Shown here piece after piece: positions 1 to 9,911 of a stretch of DNA of 64,000 nucleotides. Source of the stretch: CAWHJN01 sp963829705 (GTDB lineage Bacteria > Bacteroidota > Rhodothermia > Rhodothermales > BA12). Numbering within the stretch: position 1 is the first letter of the stretch; each line of letters starts with the position of its first letter. A model generated the notes under the pieces. It worked only from the letters and a program-made list of their open reading frames with translations, was not told where the DNA came from and ran no database searches. A program made the position numbers and the translations under genes. The stretch lies in NCBI GenBank assembly GCA_963829705.1, contig CAWHJN010000001.1:186001-250000 (forward strand), given 5' to 3'.

Positions 1-1865
1 GTGGTGCCGTCCCAGCCGAGTTCGTGCGGGCCGGGCGCGTACAGTTCGCCGCTGACGAGCGTGTTCACGAGCCGCCCCTGCACGTCGTAGACTTTCGCCG
101 TGATCTCCTTGGCGACGGGCAGCGTGAAGCGGATCGTCGTCTCGTTAGAGAACGGGTTGGGGTAGTTGCCGCTGAGGACGTAGTCGGTCGGCAGTACCAC
201 GCGGCCCTCGCCTGCGAGGGCGAAGTTCTCGGAGAACGAGTAGACGCGCACGAAATCGCGGTTGGGGTTGAGCACCGTCGAACGCACGGTCCGGACGTAG
301 TACGACGTGTCCGCGCCCGTCGCGCTGCCCGTCGGGAAGTTCGTCCAGACCTCGTCGTACACGCTCAGGCTGTCATCGACGCCCTGGAAGGAGAGCGCCA
401 CTTCGCGCGTGCCGTTGCCGTCCACGTCGCCGAGGTAAACGATGTTGCTCGGGAAGAGCGGGTCGCTGGCGATCGTCGTGGAGCCCTGCTTGGACTGCGC
501 GATGACGTGGTACTGCGACGTGGTGCCGAGCGAGTCGCGGTAGACGAGGTGGAAGCCCGCGCTGTCAGCAGGGGTGCCCGTGTTGAGGACGTAGTGTGTG
601 TAGCTGGCATCGACCTTCGGGTCGCCGCCGTTGTACTCGGCGAGGCGGATAAACTGCGACGGCTGGCCGCTGTCGTACTGGCTACCCGTGTAGCCGCCTC
701 CGCCGACCATGATCTCAGGCTGGCCGTCATTGTCGAGGTCGCCGACGGTGACGCCGCCCGCGCCGCCCATGGCGATGGCGTCGGCGTCGGTGCTCACGTT
801 CGAGGCTTCGATTTCGAGCACGTCCTCGTCCTGCGCGTAATCCACCGCGTAGACCTTGTTGTCGTAGTAGTTGGCGTAGAAAATCTCGTCGTTGCCGTCG
901 CTGTCAATGTCGTAGACGACGCCGCCGAAGAGGGCGTGCTCGTCGCGGGGCAGCGGGTTGACCTTGAGAAAGCGGTTGGCCGCGTTGGCACCCGGGACGG
1001 CGTAGCTGTTGGCTCCGGTGGACGTGCCGTTGAACAGCAGGAAGTTGTTCCACGTGTGGAACGACAGGTCGGTAGCGTTGTCGCCGTTGAGGTCCGCGGC
1101 GTAGAGCGCGATGGGGCTGCCGCCGCCGAGGAGGTTGCTGTTGAGGCGCGGACCGACGACGAACTCGTTGGCCCACGTCTCGAACGTCGTGCCGACGCCG
1201 CCGCTCTGGTAGTTGCCCGTGACCGACATCACGTAGAACAGGTCGGCCGAGGACGGTCCCTGCGCGGGAATGAGCAGTTCCTGCTGCCCGTCGCCGTCGA
1301 CGTCTTCTGCGACGAGCACCTGCGCGTACAGGTAGGCCACCGAGGTGAAGCCGTCGAGATCGTAGAAGGAAGCGATGGAAGCGGGCTTCGCGCCGTAGTT
1401 ATCCGAGCCCATCACGCCGTCGTGCTCCCAGATGTAGGCGCCCACAGCGGCCACCGAGTCCTGCTTGGTGGCGGCTTTGTAGGTGTTGCCCTGGATCGTA
1501 ACGATCTCCCAGTTGCCGTCGTTGTCGAGGTCGGCTCCGATGGCGTAGCGCGCGTTGTTGGAGGACGCAGACGAGTCGATGACGGCGGTGGAGTATACCA
1601 GTTCCCACGTGTTGGGGCCGGTGTTTTCGAGCACATGGACTCGCCCGCCCGCACCGCTGTGCTGGGTCACGAGGAGTTCCATCTTGTCGTCCTTGTCGAG
1701 GTCCCAGGGCCCGGAGAGTCCACGTGCGCCGTTCTGGACGTAGATGCCGAAGGGCGCCGAGAGGTCCGCTGAGGGGGCGGGATTGAAGGAGTACGTGAGT
1801 TCCTGGGCAGCCAGCGGGGCGGCGGCCAGCAGGAAGGCACACGTCAGAGCAGTAAAGAGGCGCAT
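1..1865 (-). CDS. Secreted FG-GAP/VCBS-repeat protein with T9SS-type C-terminal domain (3' end outside window)
   Basis: The reading frame starts with an ATG at 1865 and stays open to the window edge (621 codons visible), so the stop is missing. The N-terminus is a clear signal peptide (MRLFTALTCAFLLAAAPLAAQ). The body has repeated calcium-loop-like FG-GAP/VCBS motifs such as DLDKDDKMELLV, DLDNDGNWEIV, DVDGDGQQELLI and DLDNDGQPEIMV, which normally build a beta-propeller or integrin-like surface fold. The last visible part is a FlgD-like/T9SS sorting domain: NYPNPFSNETTIRF, then KVYDVQGRLV. This implies export through the Sec and type IX systems to the cell surface or medium. Ligand or substrate cannot be inferred. 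It is divergent from the DUF1611 gene, with about 280 bases between them. Confidence 0.85.
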   Translation of the reverse strand, partial: MRLFTALTCAFLLAAAPLAAQELTYSFNPAPSADLSAPFGIYVQNGARGLSGPWDLDKDDKMELLVTQHSGAGGRVHVLENTGPNTWELVYSTAVIDSSASSNNARYAIGADLDNDGNWEIVTIQGNTYKAATKQDSVAAVGAYIWEHDGVMGSDNYGAKPASIASFYDLDGFTSVAYLYAQVLVAEDVDGDGQQELLIPAQGPSSADLFYVMSVTGNYQSGGVGTTFETWANEFVVGPRLNSNLLGGGSPIALYAADLNGDNATDLSFHTWNNFLLFNGTSTGANSYAVPGANAANRFLKVNPLPRDEHALFGGVVYDIDSDGNDEIFYANYYDNKVYAVDYAQDEDVLEIEASNVSTDADAIAMGGAGGVTVGDLDNDGQPEIMVGGGGYTGSQYDSGQPSQFIRLAEYNGGDPKVDASYTHYVLNTGTPADSAGFHLVYRDSLGTTSQYHVIAQSKQGSTTIASDPLFPSNIVYLGDVDGNGTREVALSFQGVDDSLSVYDEVWTNFPTGSATGADTSYYVRTVRSTVLNPNRDFVRVYSFSENFALAGEGRVVLPTDYVLSGNYPNPFSNETTIRFTLPVAKEITAKVYDVQGRLVNTLVSGELYAPGPHELGWDGT

Positions 1866-2142
1866 AGAAGAAAGGAGGTTGGAATGGAGGGTCAGGCGCA
1901 GCCACGCACCCGTGTACGTCTGCTCAGTATACCGTCTCGGGCGGATCGAGGCAATCCCAAAACGCGCCCCACATCGGCCCTACGACGAGACCTGCTCGCG
2001 ATTCACCAACGAAAGGCGTCACACAAAAGACGGAATCCAGCCTATTTCGTGGGTGTGCTTTGCCAGCAAAGTTGGTGTCGAAATTGAAGCCGGGTTCACA
2101 CGCAGCGGATGTAGCTTTGCTGCACACCGCCTTCTTACGCCC

Positions 2143-3153
2143 GTGACGCTCCACCCTCCCTATCTCCTCTTTCTCGGCGACGCGCCCGAGCCCCGCAACG
2201 CCAAAACCGCACAGGGCGTCTTTCACTGGGCTCCCGAAAAATGCCTTGCGCAGCTCCGGCTGCCCGGCTGTTCAACCGCCCTCAACTTGCCGGAGATGAC
2301 GCCCGCCGAGGCGGCAGCACGCGGTGCCAGGACCATGATCGTGGGCGTCGCAAACCACGGCGGCGTCGTCTCGCTCGCGTGGCGCGATTCCATCATTGCG
2401 GCGCTGGAGGCCGGCATGGACGTCGCCAGCGGCCTGCACGATCGCATGGACGCCGACCCGCTCATCGCTGAGGCAGCGGCACGCACGGGGCGGCGGCTGC
2501 TCGAAGCCCGGCATCCGAAACGCACCTTCGGGGCGGGCACGGGTGCGCCGCGCACCGGCCACCGCCTGCTGACCGTTGGCACGGACTGCTCGGTGGGCAA
2601 GATGTACACGTCGCTGGCACTTGCGGCCGAAATGAAGGCGCGCGGCTTCGACGCTGACTTCCGCGCCACGGGTCAGACGGGCATCTTCATCGCGGGCGAC
2701 GGCGTGCCGGTCGATGCCGTCGTGGCAGACTTTATCGCGGGGGCCATCGAACACCTCGCGCCTGCCGCCGCGCCCGACCACTGGGACCTCATCGAGGGGC
2801 AGGGGTCGCTGTACCACCCGGCATACGCGGGCGTCACACTCGGCCTCGTCCACGGTGCGCAGCCGGATACGCTGGTGCTGTGCCACGACGCCTCGCGCAC
2901 GCACGTTGCCAGCGTGCCGGGTTTCGCACTGCCCGACCTCGCCGCGTGCATGGACCGCTACCTCGAAGCGGCATCGCTCACCAGCGCCCACACGCGCTTT
3001 GTCGGCATCAGCCTCAACACGTCAAAGCTGTCCGGCGAAGAAGCGCGGCGCGTGATCGGCGAGATTGAGCAGGCACACGGCCTGCCCACCGTCGATCCCG
3101 TCCGCACCGGCGTTGCACCCATCGTGGACGCGCTAGCGGCGGTGTACGCCTGA
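2143..3153 (+). CDS. DUF1611 family protein (DgcN-like, P-loop containing)
   Basis: 336 residues from a GTG at 2143. The frame is open further upstream to 1744, but that extension runs into the opposite-strand gene and has no family-like sequence, whereas VTLHPPYLLFLGDAPEPRN at the GTG is a typical family N-terminus. Visible motifs are KTAQGVFHW, RLPGCSTALNLPEMTP and a P-loop-like GTDCSVGKMYTSLALAAEMK, followed by TGQTGIFIAGDG and IEGQGSLYHP. These match DUF1611, some members of which (DgcN) act in D-glutamate catabolism as acyltransferases, commonly next to a dipeptide (Ala-Glu) epimerase. No epimerase is adjacent here, so the pathway role is unproven. Family assignment is firm; the start is probable. 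Confidence 0.85.
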   Translation: MTLHPPYLLFLGDAPEPRNAKTAQGVFHWAPEKCLAQLRLPGCSTALNLPEMTPAEAAARGARTMIVGVANHGGVVSLAWRDSIIAALEAGMDVASGLHDRMDADPLIAEAAARTGRRLLEARHPKRTFGAGTGAPRTGHRLLTVGTDCSVGKMYTSLALAAEMKARGFDADFRATGQTGIFIAGDGVPVDAVVADFIAGAIEHLAPAAAPDHWDLIEGQGSLYHPAYAGVTLGLVHGAQPDTLVLCHDASRTHVASVPGFALPDLAACMDRYLEAASLTSAHTRFVGISLNTSKLSGEEARRVIGEIEQAHGLPTVDPVRTGVAPIVDALAAVYA

Positions 3154-3235
3154 ACAAGAGCGTACCTGCTTCTTCCTGCTCTTCATTCGAGGGAGAGCGA
3201 GCGTTGCAACCCGAGCAGTCAATGCCCGAGCGACA

Positions 3236-3832
<597 letters not shown>

Positions 3833-3938
3833 GGCGGGGGAAGCAAGAGGATGGAAAGTGGACGGCCTCTCACACCCGGCGCGGGCAGGCGGGTTCTTCG
3901 CGCTGCCAGACGTAACGCCTCGTTTGCACCCGCCCCCT

Positions 3939-4994
3939 CTACGCCGGGGCCTCGGCACGCGTCGGCGCGGGCAGCGTGGCCCGGCGGACGGCGCGCGGCA
4001 GCGTCACCGGGGCACTCGCGTGCAGGTCGTCCTCGCTGAAGTTGAGCAGGATTTCTAGCGCCTCGTTTTCCGTGGAGGCGCCCATCATCAGCGTGCGGAG
4101 GCGGCTCGCACCCCGGAAGCCCTTGAAGTAGCCGCCGTACATCCGCCGCATCTCCAGTACGCCTTTGTGCTCGCCCAGCCACTCGCACTTGAGACGCAGG
4201 TGCTCCGCCACCACGCGCACGCGCTCGTCCCACGGCGGCGGCGGCAGCACCTCGCCGGTTTCGCGGAAGTGCTTAGCGTCGCGGAAGATCCACGGGTTAC
4301 CGATGGCACCACGCCCGATCATGACGGCGTCCACGCCCGTTTCGTCGAACATCTGCTGGATGCGCGCCGGGCTGTCGGCGTCGCCGTTGCCGATGAGGGG
4401 GATCGTGAGGTTGCTCTCGCGCTTGATGCGCCGCAGCCATTCCCACCGTGCCGTGCCGGTATACATCTGGGACCGCGTGCGGGCGTGGACGGCCAGCGCC
4501 GCGATGCCTGCGTTTTCGAGCATCCGGGCCACGTCGAGAATCCGGATGGATTCGTCGTTCCAGCCCAGCCGCGTCTTCACCGTCACCGGCCGCGTCGCCA
4601 CTTCGACGACGGCCTGCGTGATGGCTTCCATCTTGGGCAGGTTTTTCAGGATGCCCGCGCCTGCGTCGTGGCAGACGACCTTCTTGACGGGGCACCCGAA
4701 GTTGATGTCGATGAGATCCGGCCCCACGGCATCCACGATGCGCGTGGCCTCGCGCACGTCATCCACCTCGCCGCCGAAAATCTGGATGCCGACGGGCCTT
4801 TCCTCGTCGTAGATGTCGAGCTTCTGGAGGGACGAATCCGCGTCGTAGACCAGCCCGCCCGACGAGATGAACTCGGTGTAGAGCAGGTCTGCGCCGTAGC
4901 GCTTGCACAGCAACCGGAACGGCGGATCGGACACGTCCTCCATCGGCGCGAGCAGGAGGGGGCGGTCGCCGAGGTCGAGTGGGCCAATACGCAT
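3939..4994 (-). CDS. dusB: tRNA-dihydrouridine synthase, DusB family
   Basis: 351 residues from the ATG at 4994 (MRIGPLDLGDRPLLLAPMED). It is an FMN-dependent TIM-barrel enzyme that reduces uridine to dihydrouridine in tRNA D-loops. Visible signatures: APMEDVSDPPFRLLCKRYGA for FMN binding, DINFGCPVKKVVCHDAGAG (Cys of the GCP block is the family position near substrate; the second Cys is unusual spacing but in the catalytic loop), VTVKTRLGWND, AVHARTRSQMYTG, IGNGDADSP and MIGRGAIGNPWIF. The C-terminal helical tRNA-recognition region follows. An in-frame extension to 5105 exists but has no homologous look. The last ~30 residues are Pro/Ala/Arg-rich. Cytoplasmic. Confidence 0.93.
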   Translation of the reverse strand: MRIGPLDLGDRPLLLAPMEDVSDPPFRLLCKRYGADLLYTEFISSGGLVYDADSSLQKLDIYDEERPVGIQIFGGEVDDVREATRIVDAVGPDLIDINFGCPVKKVVCHDAGAGILKNLPKMEAITQAVVEVATRPVTVKTRLGWNDESIRILDVARMLENAGIAALAVHARTRSQMYTGTARWEWLRRIKRESNLTIPLIGNGDADSPARIQQMFDETGVDAVMIGRGAIGNPWIFRDAKHFRETGEVLPPPPWDERVRVVAEHLRLKCEWLGEHKGVLEMRRMYGGYFKGFRGASRLRTLMMGASTENEALEILLNFSEDDLHASAPVTLPRAVRRATLPAPTRAEAPA

Positions 4995-5172
4995 GGGAAG
5001 GGAGAAAACGGGCGTGCGAAAGCCGTCTCCAAACAGGGCCGTTTGGCAGGGCGTTCCCGTAACCTTCGGCGAAGCGCGCCCGTAGCGGGCGGAGGCGTTA
5101 CACAAGCATCACGGCACGCGGTGCCGTTGGATGCTGCGCGCGATGCATCTTCCTCTAAACCTCTCTGCCGCC

Positions 5173-5451
5173 ATGACCGCTCGTCTCCACCGGGGTGCCC
5201 TCGCCCTCTCTGCGTTCCTCGTCACCCTCCTGCTGGCCGGTTGCACCACCGGAGACGGCAACCTGATCGACATGGGGCGCAACCCGTGGTCGCTCGGCTG
5301 CTGCGGCATCCTCGTGCTCATCCTCGACATCATCGCCATCGTCGAGGTCATCGGCAGCGGGCGCGACCTTGGTTCGAAGCTGCTCTGGATCGCGGTGATC
5401 ATCATCTTCCCGCTGTTCGGGTGCGTCGCCTACTACTTCTTCGGGCGCTGA
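5173..5451 (+). CDS. Small PLDc_N-domain lipoprotein/membrane protein
   Basis: 92 residues from ATG 5173. The N-terminus is a lipoprotein signal (LVTLLLAGC), and the C-terminal half holds a hydrophobic pair with the phospholipase-D-nuclease N-terminal (PLDc_N) pattern: VLILDIIAIVEVIGSGRD, then GSKLLWIAVIIIFPLFG and YYFFGR. In cardiolipin synthases this segment is the membrane anchor. Here it stands alone without the HKD catalytic domains, as in many small bacterial membrane proteins. Function unknown. An in-frame ATG at 5131 would add 14 residues; the shorter start gives a better signal peptide. It is divergent from dusB. Confidence 0.75.
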   Translation: MTARLHRGALALSAFLVTLLLAGCTTGDGNLIDMGRNPWSLGCCGILVLILDIIAIVEVIGSGRDLGSKLLWIAVIIIFPLFGCVAYYFFGR

Positions 5452-5510
5452 ACCGGGGGAGCCTGGCGGCGACGGGGCGCGTTCGGGTGGCTCTATTTCC
5501 CGTTTTTCGG

Positions 5511-6509
5511 ATGACGTTTCGCCTCCTCGTTCTGCTGCTCGTCTGCGCCGCGCCTGCTTCGGCGCAGGAGCGTTCCCTGCTGCTGGGCTGGCGCGCGGAG
5601 GCCGAGAGCCCGTCGGCGTCCGATCGTGCCTCGCCGTACCGCTCGCTGCTCGTCTACCCGGAGCCGGACGGCCGCTACCACGGGCAGGCGGGAACGGGGC
5701 TGCTCGTGGCGCGGCCTTCGGGCGTGCTGCGGGTGGGGGTCGAAAACAGCACCTACGATGCGTGGCAGGAAACCTTCGTGTGGGCTGCCCCAGCGGGCAC
5801 GCTGCCCCAATACACAGGCATCGACGCTTTCAACGGCGAGTACTGCCGGGGCTACCGGAGGCAGACGCTGCGCTTCGTGAGCGCGGCCTTCCTGGCGGTG
5901 GAAACCCGCTCAGCAGGCTTCTGCGAGGGCACCGCGTCGCCGTGGGATTTCCGCACCTTCTCCGTGCTCCGCCCCGACAGCCTCGGAGGCGATGGGTTGG
6001 ACGTGCAGCAGGTGCTGGGCGAGGACGCGCTAGAAGCCTTCTTCGAGAGCGCAGAGGCCTTCCTCGACGCCCTTCCCGAAAGTCGGCAGGTGCAGTACAT
6101 CCCCGAACCCGACCCCGCCAACTGGTCGCTCGTGCATCGGCGCGGCGCGTGGAAGCTCGTGGGGCGCCTGGAGTCTGCCGAACTCACCCGCTCCGCCAAC
6201 GTGGTGGATTTCGACGTGGACTTCGACGTGTCCCCTCGCCTCGTGGGAGCGCAGAAAACGATCCCGTGGACGCGCGTGGTGGCCGCTGCCCGCGACGCCC
6301 GCGACGTGTTTGTATCGCCCTCGGGCGCGCTCGTGGCCATCCAGCGGCCGCTGCTGCTGACGGTGCATCCCGTCGTCAGGGGCAGGATACAGGCGGCGGT
6401 GCTGGGGCATCCGCTGCCGCAGGGCGCGTCCATCGTGTCGGTGCAGTGGCTCGACGGCGCTGCGACGCAGCGGGTGCGCGCGGCCCTGCGCGGGGAGGGC
6501 GGCCGATGA
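5511..6509 (+). CDS. Secreted protein of unknown function
   Basis: 332 residues from ATG 5511. The N-terminus MTFRLLVLLLVCAAPASAQE is a classic Sec signal peptide. The frame is open far upstream, but that part is antisense to dusB and implausible. The mature protein has four Cys (for example YCRGYRRQT and GFCEGTASPWDF) and no transmembrane segment or domain I can name. Its stop overlaps the ATG of the following esterase (ATGA), so the two are translationally coupled and probably act in the same compartment. Confidence 0.7.
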   Translation: MTFRLLVLLLVCAAPASAQERSLLLGWRAEAESPSASDRASPYRSLLVYPEPDGRYHGQAGTGLLVARPSGVLRVGVENSTYDAWQETFVWAAPAGTLPQYTGIDAFNGEYCRGYRRQTLRFVSAAFLAVETRSAGFCEGTASPWDFRTFSVLRPDSLGGDGLDVQQVLGEDALEAFFESAEAFLDALPESRQVQYIPEPDPANWSLVHRRGAWKLVGRLESAELTRSANVVDFDVDFDVSPRLVGAQKTIPWTRVVAAARDARDVFVSPSGALVAIQRPLLLTVHPVVRGRIQAAVLGHPLPQGASIVSVQWLDGAATQRVRAALRGEGGR

Positions 6510-7306
6510 ACCGCCTCCTGCTTCTCGGAATGCTCCTGTGGGCGTCGGCACTACCCGCGTTGGCGGGCACCGTAGACACGGTCGCGGTCTACAGCGCCGC
6601 GATGGCGAAAAACGTCACCGTCGTTGTCGTCGTCCCGGACGAGAGCGGCCCGCATCCTACCGTGTACCTGCTGCACGGCTACAGCGGTGGCGCGTTCGAC
6701 TGGACACGCCACACCGACCTCGGCGCGCTCGCCGACCGCTACGGCGTCGTGATCGTGTGCCCGGACGGGTCCACCAACAGCTGGTACCTCGACAGTCCCC
6801 GCGATCCGAAAAGCCGCTATGAGACGTTCGTGGCCGAGGAGCTTCCCGCGTTCGTCGAAGCGCAGTATGCCGTCGTGAAGGGGCGGGAGGGGCGCGCCAT
6901 CACGGGCCTGAGTATGGGCGGCCACGGAGCGCTCTTCCTCGCGCTGCGCCACCCGGATTTTTATGTGGCAGCGGCGAGCATGAGCGGCGGCCTCGACCTG
7001 CGCTTCAACCCGGATAAGTGGGAGATCAAGAAGCTTCTCGGCCCCTACGCGCAGAACGCCGAGGCGTGGGGTGAGCACTCTGTCTCGACGCTCGCTGCGC
7101 GGGCCGACACTTCCACCGTTCCGGCGCTGCTCATCGACTGCGGCGTGGATGACTTCTTTATCGAAGAAAACCGCCTCGTCCACCGCATCCTGTTGCAGCG
7201 GCAGATCCCGCACGACTACGTCGAGCGCCCCGGTGGGCACACGTGGGAGTACTGGACGCGCGTGCTGCCGTACCACCTCGCCTTCTTCCGCGAGTTTTTC
7301 GGATGA
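6506..7306 (+). CDS. Secreted esterase, alpha/beta-hydrolase (esterase D / PF00756-like)
   Basis: 266 residues, starting in a 4-base ATGA overlap with the upstream gene. It has a signal peptide (MNRLLLLGMLLWASALPALA). The hydrolase core shows the oxyanion segment VYLLHGYSGGAFDW, the nucleophile elbow GLSMGGHGALFLALRHPDFY (Ser between Leu and Met), a likely acid Asp in DCGVDDFFIEEN and the catalytic His in GGHTWEYW. This is the arrangement of the esterase D / feruloyl-esterase / mycolyltransferase group, and it probably acts on an ester in the periplasm or outside the cell. Natural substrate not inferable. Convergent with the TonB receptor at 7323-9764, 16 bases apart. Confidence 0.88.
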   Translation: MNRLLLLGMLLWASALPALAGTVDTVAVYSAAMAKNVTVVVVVPDESGPHPTVYLLHGYSGGAFDWTRHTDLGALADRYGVVIVCPDGSTNSWYLDSPRDPKSRYETFVAEELPAFVEAQYAVVKGREGRAITGLSMGGHGALFLALRHPDFYVAAASMSGGLDLRFNPDKWEIKKLLGPYAQNAEAWGEHSVSTLAARADTSTVPALLIDCGVDDFFIEENRLVHRILLQRQIPHDYVERPGGHTWEYWTRVLPYHLAFFREFFG

Positions 7307-7322
7307 GCGCAGCCGGACGAGG

Positions 7323-9764
7323 CTAAAAGGTCAGCCGCATCCGCACGTTGACGGTGCGCGGCGTCAGGCGGATGGGCACGCGCCGCCACGACTTGCCGGT
7401 GACGACGTACTGCGAGGCGACCTCGTTGACCATGTCGAACACGTTGAGGATTTCACCCGTCAGTTCGAGCTTCGTCTCGGTGCCCTTCACGTCGCTGCCG
7501 AAGGTGATGATCTTGGCGACGCCGAGGTCGAGGCGCCGGTACTCGTCGTAGCGCGCGCCGTTGCGCGGGCCGGGCACGAGGAAGATGTCGTTGCCGACGG
7601 TCGGGCCGGCGTTGAGGGGCGTGAACGGGAAGCCGCTGCCGAAGAGGCCGCGCATGTGCAACCGCCACGTCGGGTCGCCGGGCACGTAATCCTGGATGTA
7701 GAACGAGAACGTGTGGCGCTGATCCGTCGGGCGGGGCCGCACGCCCTGGTTGAACGTCGTCAGGTAGGCGTCGGCGAACGTTTCGCGGTTGACCATGAAG
7801 CCGTAGTTGACCCAGCTTTCCATGCCCGGCACGAACTCGCCTCTGAGCTGGAGGTCGAAGCCATATACGTAGCCTTCAGAGTCGTTGACGCCCGAATACT
7901 CGACGCGCGCGTTCTCGACGTTGTACGAGACGAGGTTGGCGAGGCCCTTGTAATACGCCTCCGCCCGCACCGACAGCCGCCGGTTGGGGATGAAGTGCTC
8001 GACGCCGCCTACGAGCTGGAACGAGCGCTGGCTCTCCAGCGAGTCGTTGAGCGAGGCCTGGATAGGCTGCGCGGCGGCGGGGTTGCCGCGCAGTTCGAGG
8101 TACGACGGTGTTTGGTAGAACAGCCCACCCGAAGCCAGAAACGTCGTGTTCGGTGAGGCGACGTAGCGGGCGTTGAGGCGCGGCGCGAACGTCCAGTTGC
8201 CGGTAAAGCCGAAGTAATCGGCCCGCACGCCAACGGTCGCGGTGAACTTGTCGGGCGTTGACGGCATCAGATCGAGGCTCGCCTGCGTGTACGCGCCGTA
8301 CTGACCAGTCGAGAGATTCAGCGCGTCTTTCAGGCTGTCGAGGACGAGGGTGCGTGCGCTGTCCTCGTTGGTGATGAAAAACGACTTCTCGTCGATGCGG
8401 TCGTCGTACGAGATGCGCCGGGCCATCCAGCCCGCTTCGAGCGCGTGGCGGCCCGTGGTAAGCACGTAGCGCCCCTGCCCGGTGAGGTTGCGGACGAGGA
8501 TGCGGTTGTCGGCGAAATCCTCCTGCCGTCCGTTGCCAATCGCCGATTCGGCTCCACTGCCTGGATCGACCTGCGTGAGCGCGGATTCTCCCTTGATGTC
8601 GCGCGTTTCGAACTCCTCGGTATCAAACAGCGAGATGTCGTGCTCGGCGCGGAGGTGATCGGTGAGGCGGCTCTTAAGGCGCAACCCGCCGAAGGTCGTC
8701 GTGTAGCCGTCCGACTGCTCTCCGCTAAACCTAGTAAATAGGCTCTCGAAAATGGTGGACGCCTCTTCCTGCCCCCCAATGAGGCCGAAGTACGTTCGCC
8801 GGTTGACGGGTTCGAGGTTGAAGCGGTGCTCCACGTAGACGCCCAGCGCCTCGACTTCATGGCCCGGCGCAAGGCGGTACGACAGCATCCCCTGCACGTC
8901 GGTGTACGCCGGGTCGTAGCGGCCCTTGAGTTCCTGCGTTCCGAAGAGCCGCTGCGCCTGCGCGCGCCGCACGCCGAAGAGCCAGCCGAGCTTGCCATTA
9001 AAGGCGGATGCGCCCGCCGCCGCTCCGGCATCGAGCAGCGACAGCGTGGCGGAACCATGGACGCGCTCGCGGTCGGGGCGGCGGTACGTCACGTCGAGCG
9101 CCGAGGCCAGCTTGCCGCCGTAGCGCGCCGGAAAGCCACCCGTGTAGAGCGTCAGCCCGTCGATGAGATCGGGGTTGAGCAGGCCCAGCCCTTCTTGCTC
9201 GCCCTGCCGCGGACGGAAGGGCAGGTACACCTCGTAGCCATTGAGAAACAGCAGGTTCTCGTTGTAGCCGCCGCCGCGCACACTGTACTGGTTCGACAAC
9301 TCGTTGTTGGCCGCCACGCCCGGCAGCGCCCGCAAGGCCTGGAACGGCGACCGGAACGGACCGGGAATGTTCTGGATTTCCTCGGGCGTGAGCGTGTAGA
9401 CGCCCGCCTCGCGCACGGCATCGGCTTCGACCTCGACGTCGCCGAGCGCGCCCACGGTGGGCTGGAGGCGCACGTCGAACAGCTTTTCCTCGTCGCGCCG
9501 CACGCACACCTCGGCCTCCAGCATCTCGAAGCCCACCGACGTCACGCGCAGCGTGTAGCAGCCGCTCGGTACGCGCAGCGAGAAGTAGCCGTCGGCGTCG
9601 GCGGCGGTGCCGAAGTTGGTGTCGCGCACGAGCAGCGTGGTGCCGGGGATGGACGATCCATCCAGCGTGCTCGTCACCCGGCCCACGACGACGCCCCAAC
9701 TCTGGGCGGAGGCCGCGAACGGGCACAGGAGGACGAACAGCGCGAAAAGCGAGAAGCGACGCAT
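7323..9764 (-). CDS. TonB-dependent receptor with N-terminal carboxypeptidase-regulatory-like domain
   Basis: 813 residues from ATG 9764 with a signal peptide (MRRFSLFALFVLLCPFAASA). Residues about 24-105 form a CarboxypepD_reg-like beta-sandwich (GRVTSTLDGSSIPGTTLLV ... DADGYFSLRVPSGCYTLRV). The plug follows (FQALRALPGVAANNELSNQY, SVRGGGYNENLLFLNGYEVY) and then a long 22-strand-type barrel ending RTVNVRMRLTF, the expected aromatic end. It is an outer-membrane gated transporter driven by TonB-ExbBD. The ligand is unknown and no SusD-like partner is beside it. Downstream of its own start, the tract 9768-9800 is rich in GAAGCGAAAA-type repeats. Confidence 0.9.
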   Translation of the reverse strand: MRRFSLFALFVLLCPFAASAQSWGVVVGRVTSTLDGSSIPGTTLLVRDTNFGTAADADGYFSLRVPSGCYTLRVTSVGFEMLEAEVCVRRDEEKLFDVRLQPTVGALGDVEVEADAVREAGVYTLTPEEIQNIPGPFRSPFQALRALPGVAANNELSNQYSVRGGGYNENLLFLNGYEVYLPFRPRQGEQEGLGLLNPDLIDGLTLYTGGFPARYGGKLASALDVTYRRPDRERVHGSATLSLLDAGAAAGASAFNGKLGWLFGVRRAQAQRLFGTQELKGRYDPAYTDVQGMLSYRLAPGHEVEALGVYVEHRFNLEPVNRRTYFGLIGGQEEASTIFESLFTRFSGEQSDGYTTTFGGLRLKSRLTDHLRAEHDISLFDTEEFETRDIKGESALTQVDPGSGAESAIGNGRQEDFADNRILVRNLTGQGRYVLTTGRHALEAGWMARRISYDDRIDEKSFFITNEDSARTLVLDSLKDALNLSTGQYGAYTQASLDLMPSTPDKFTATVGVRADYFGFTGNWTFAPRLNARYVASPNTTFLASGGLFYQTPSYLELRGNPAAAQPIQASLNDSLESQRSFQLVGGVEHFIPNRRLSVRAEAYYKGLANLVSYNVENARVEYSGVNDSEGYVYGFDLQLRGEFVPGMESWVNYGFMVNRETFADAYLTTFNQGVRPRPTDQRHTFSFYIQDYVPGDPTWRLHMRGLFGSGFPFTPLNAGPTVGNDIFLVPGPRNGARYDEYRRLDLGVAKIITFGSDVKGTETKLELTGEILNVFDMVNEVASQYVVTGKSWRRVPIRLTPRTVNVRMRLTF

Positions 9765-9867
9765 ACGGTCAGAAGCGAAAAGCGAAAAAAGTCAGGCTAA
9801 CCGTAGCGAAGCGGGATAGGCGCGCGGAGAAATGGGCGGGAGCACGTCGCGGAAAATACGGTCGGCC

Positions 9868-9898
9868 GTGGCGTGCGGAAAGGCATTCCGCGCGCCAC
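9868..9898 (-). terminator. Hairpin downstream of the PAP2-like gene
   Basis: GTGGCGTGCGGAA, a five-base loop, then TTCCGCGCGCCAC: a 13-bp stem with one mismatch, 13 bases past the stop at 9912 on the minus strand. There is no tight U-run immediately after it, so termination efficiency is uncertain. Confidence 0.4.
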
Positions 9899-9911
9899 GC
9901 GCCAGTTTGGC

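Noticed and set aside
24..1772. 582-codon plus-strand frame opposite the FG-GAP gene
   Set aside because: Val/Arg/Asp-rich antisense sequence with no domain; the minus strand has signal peptide, FG-GAP repeats and sorting domain.
4167..5510. Long plus-strand frame before the secreted hypothetical
   Set aside because: It is antisense to dusB; only the part from ATG 5511 has a signal peptide and protein-like composition.
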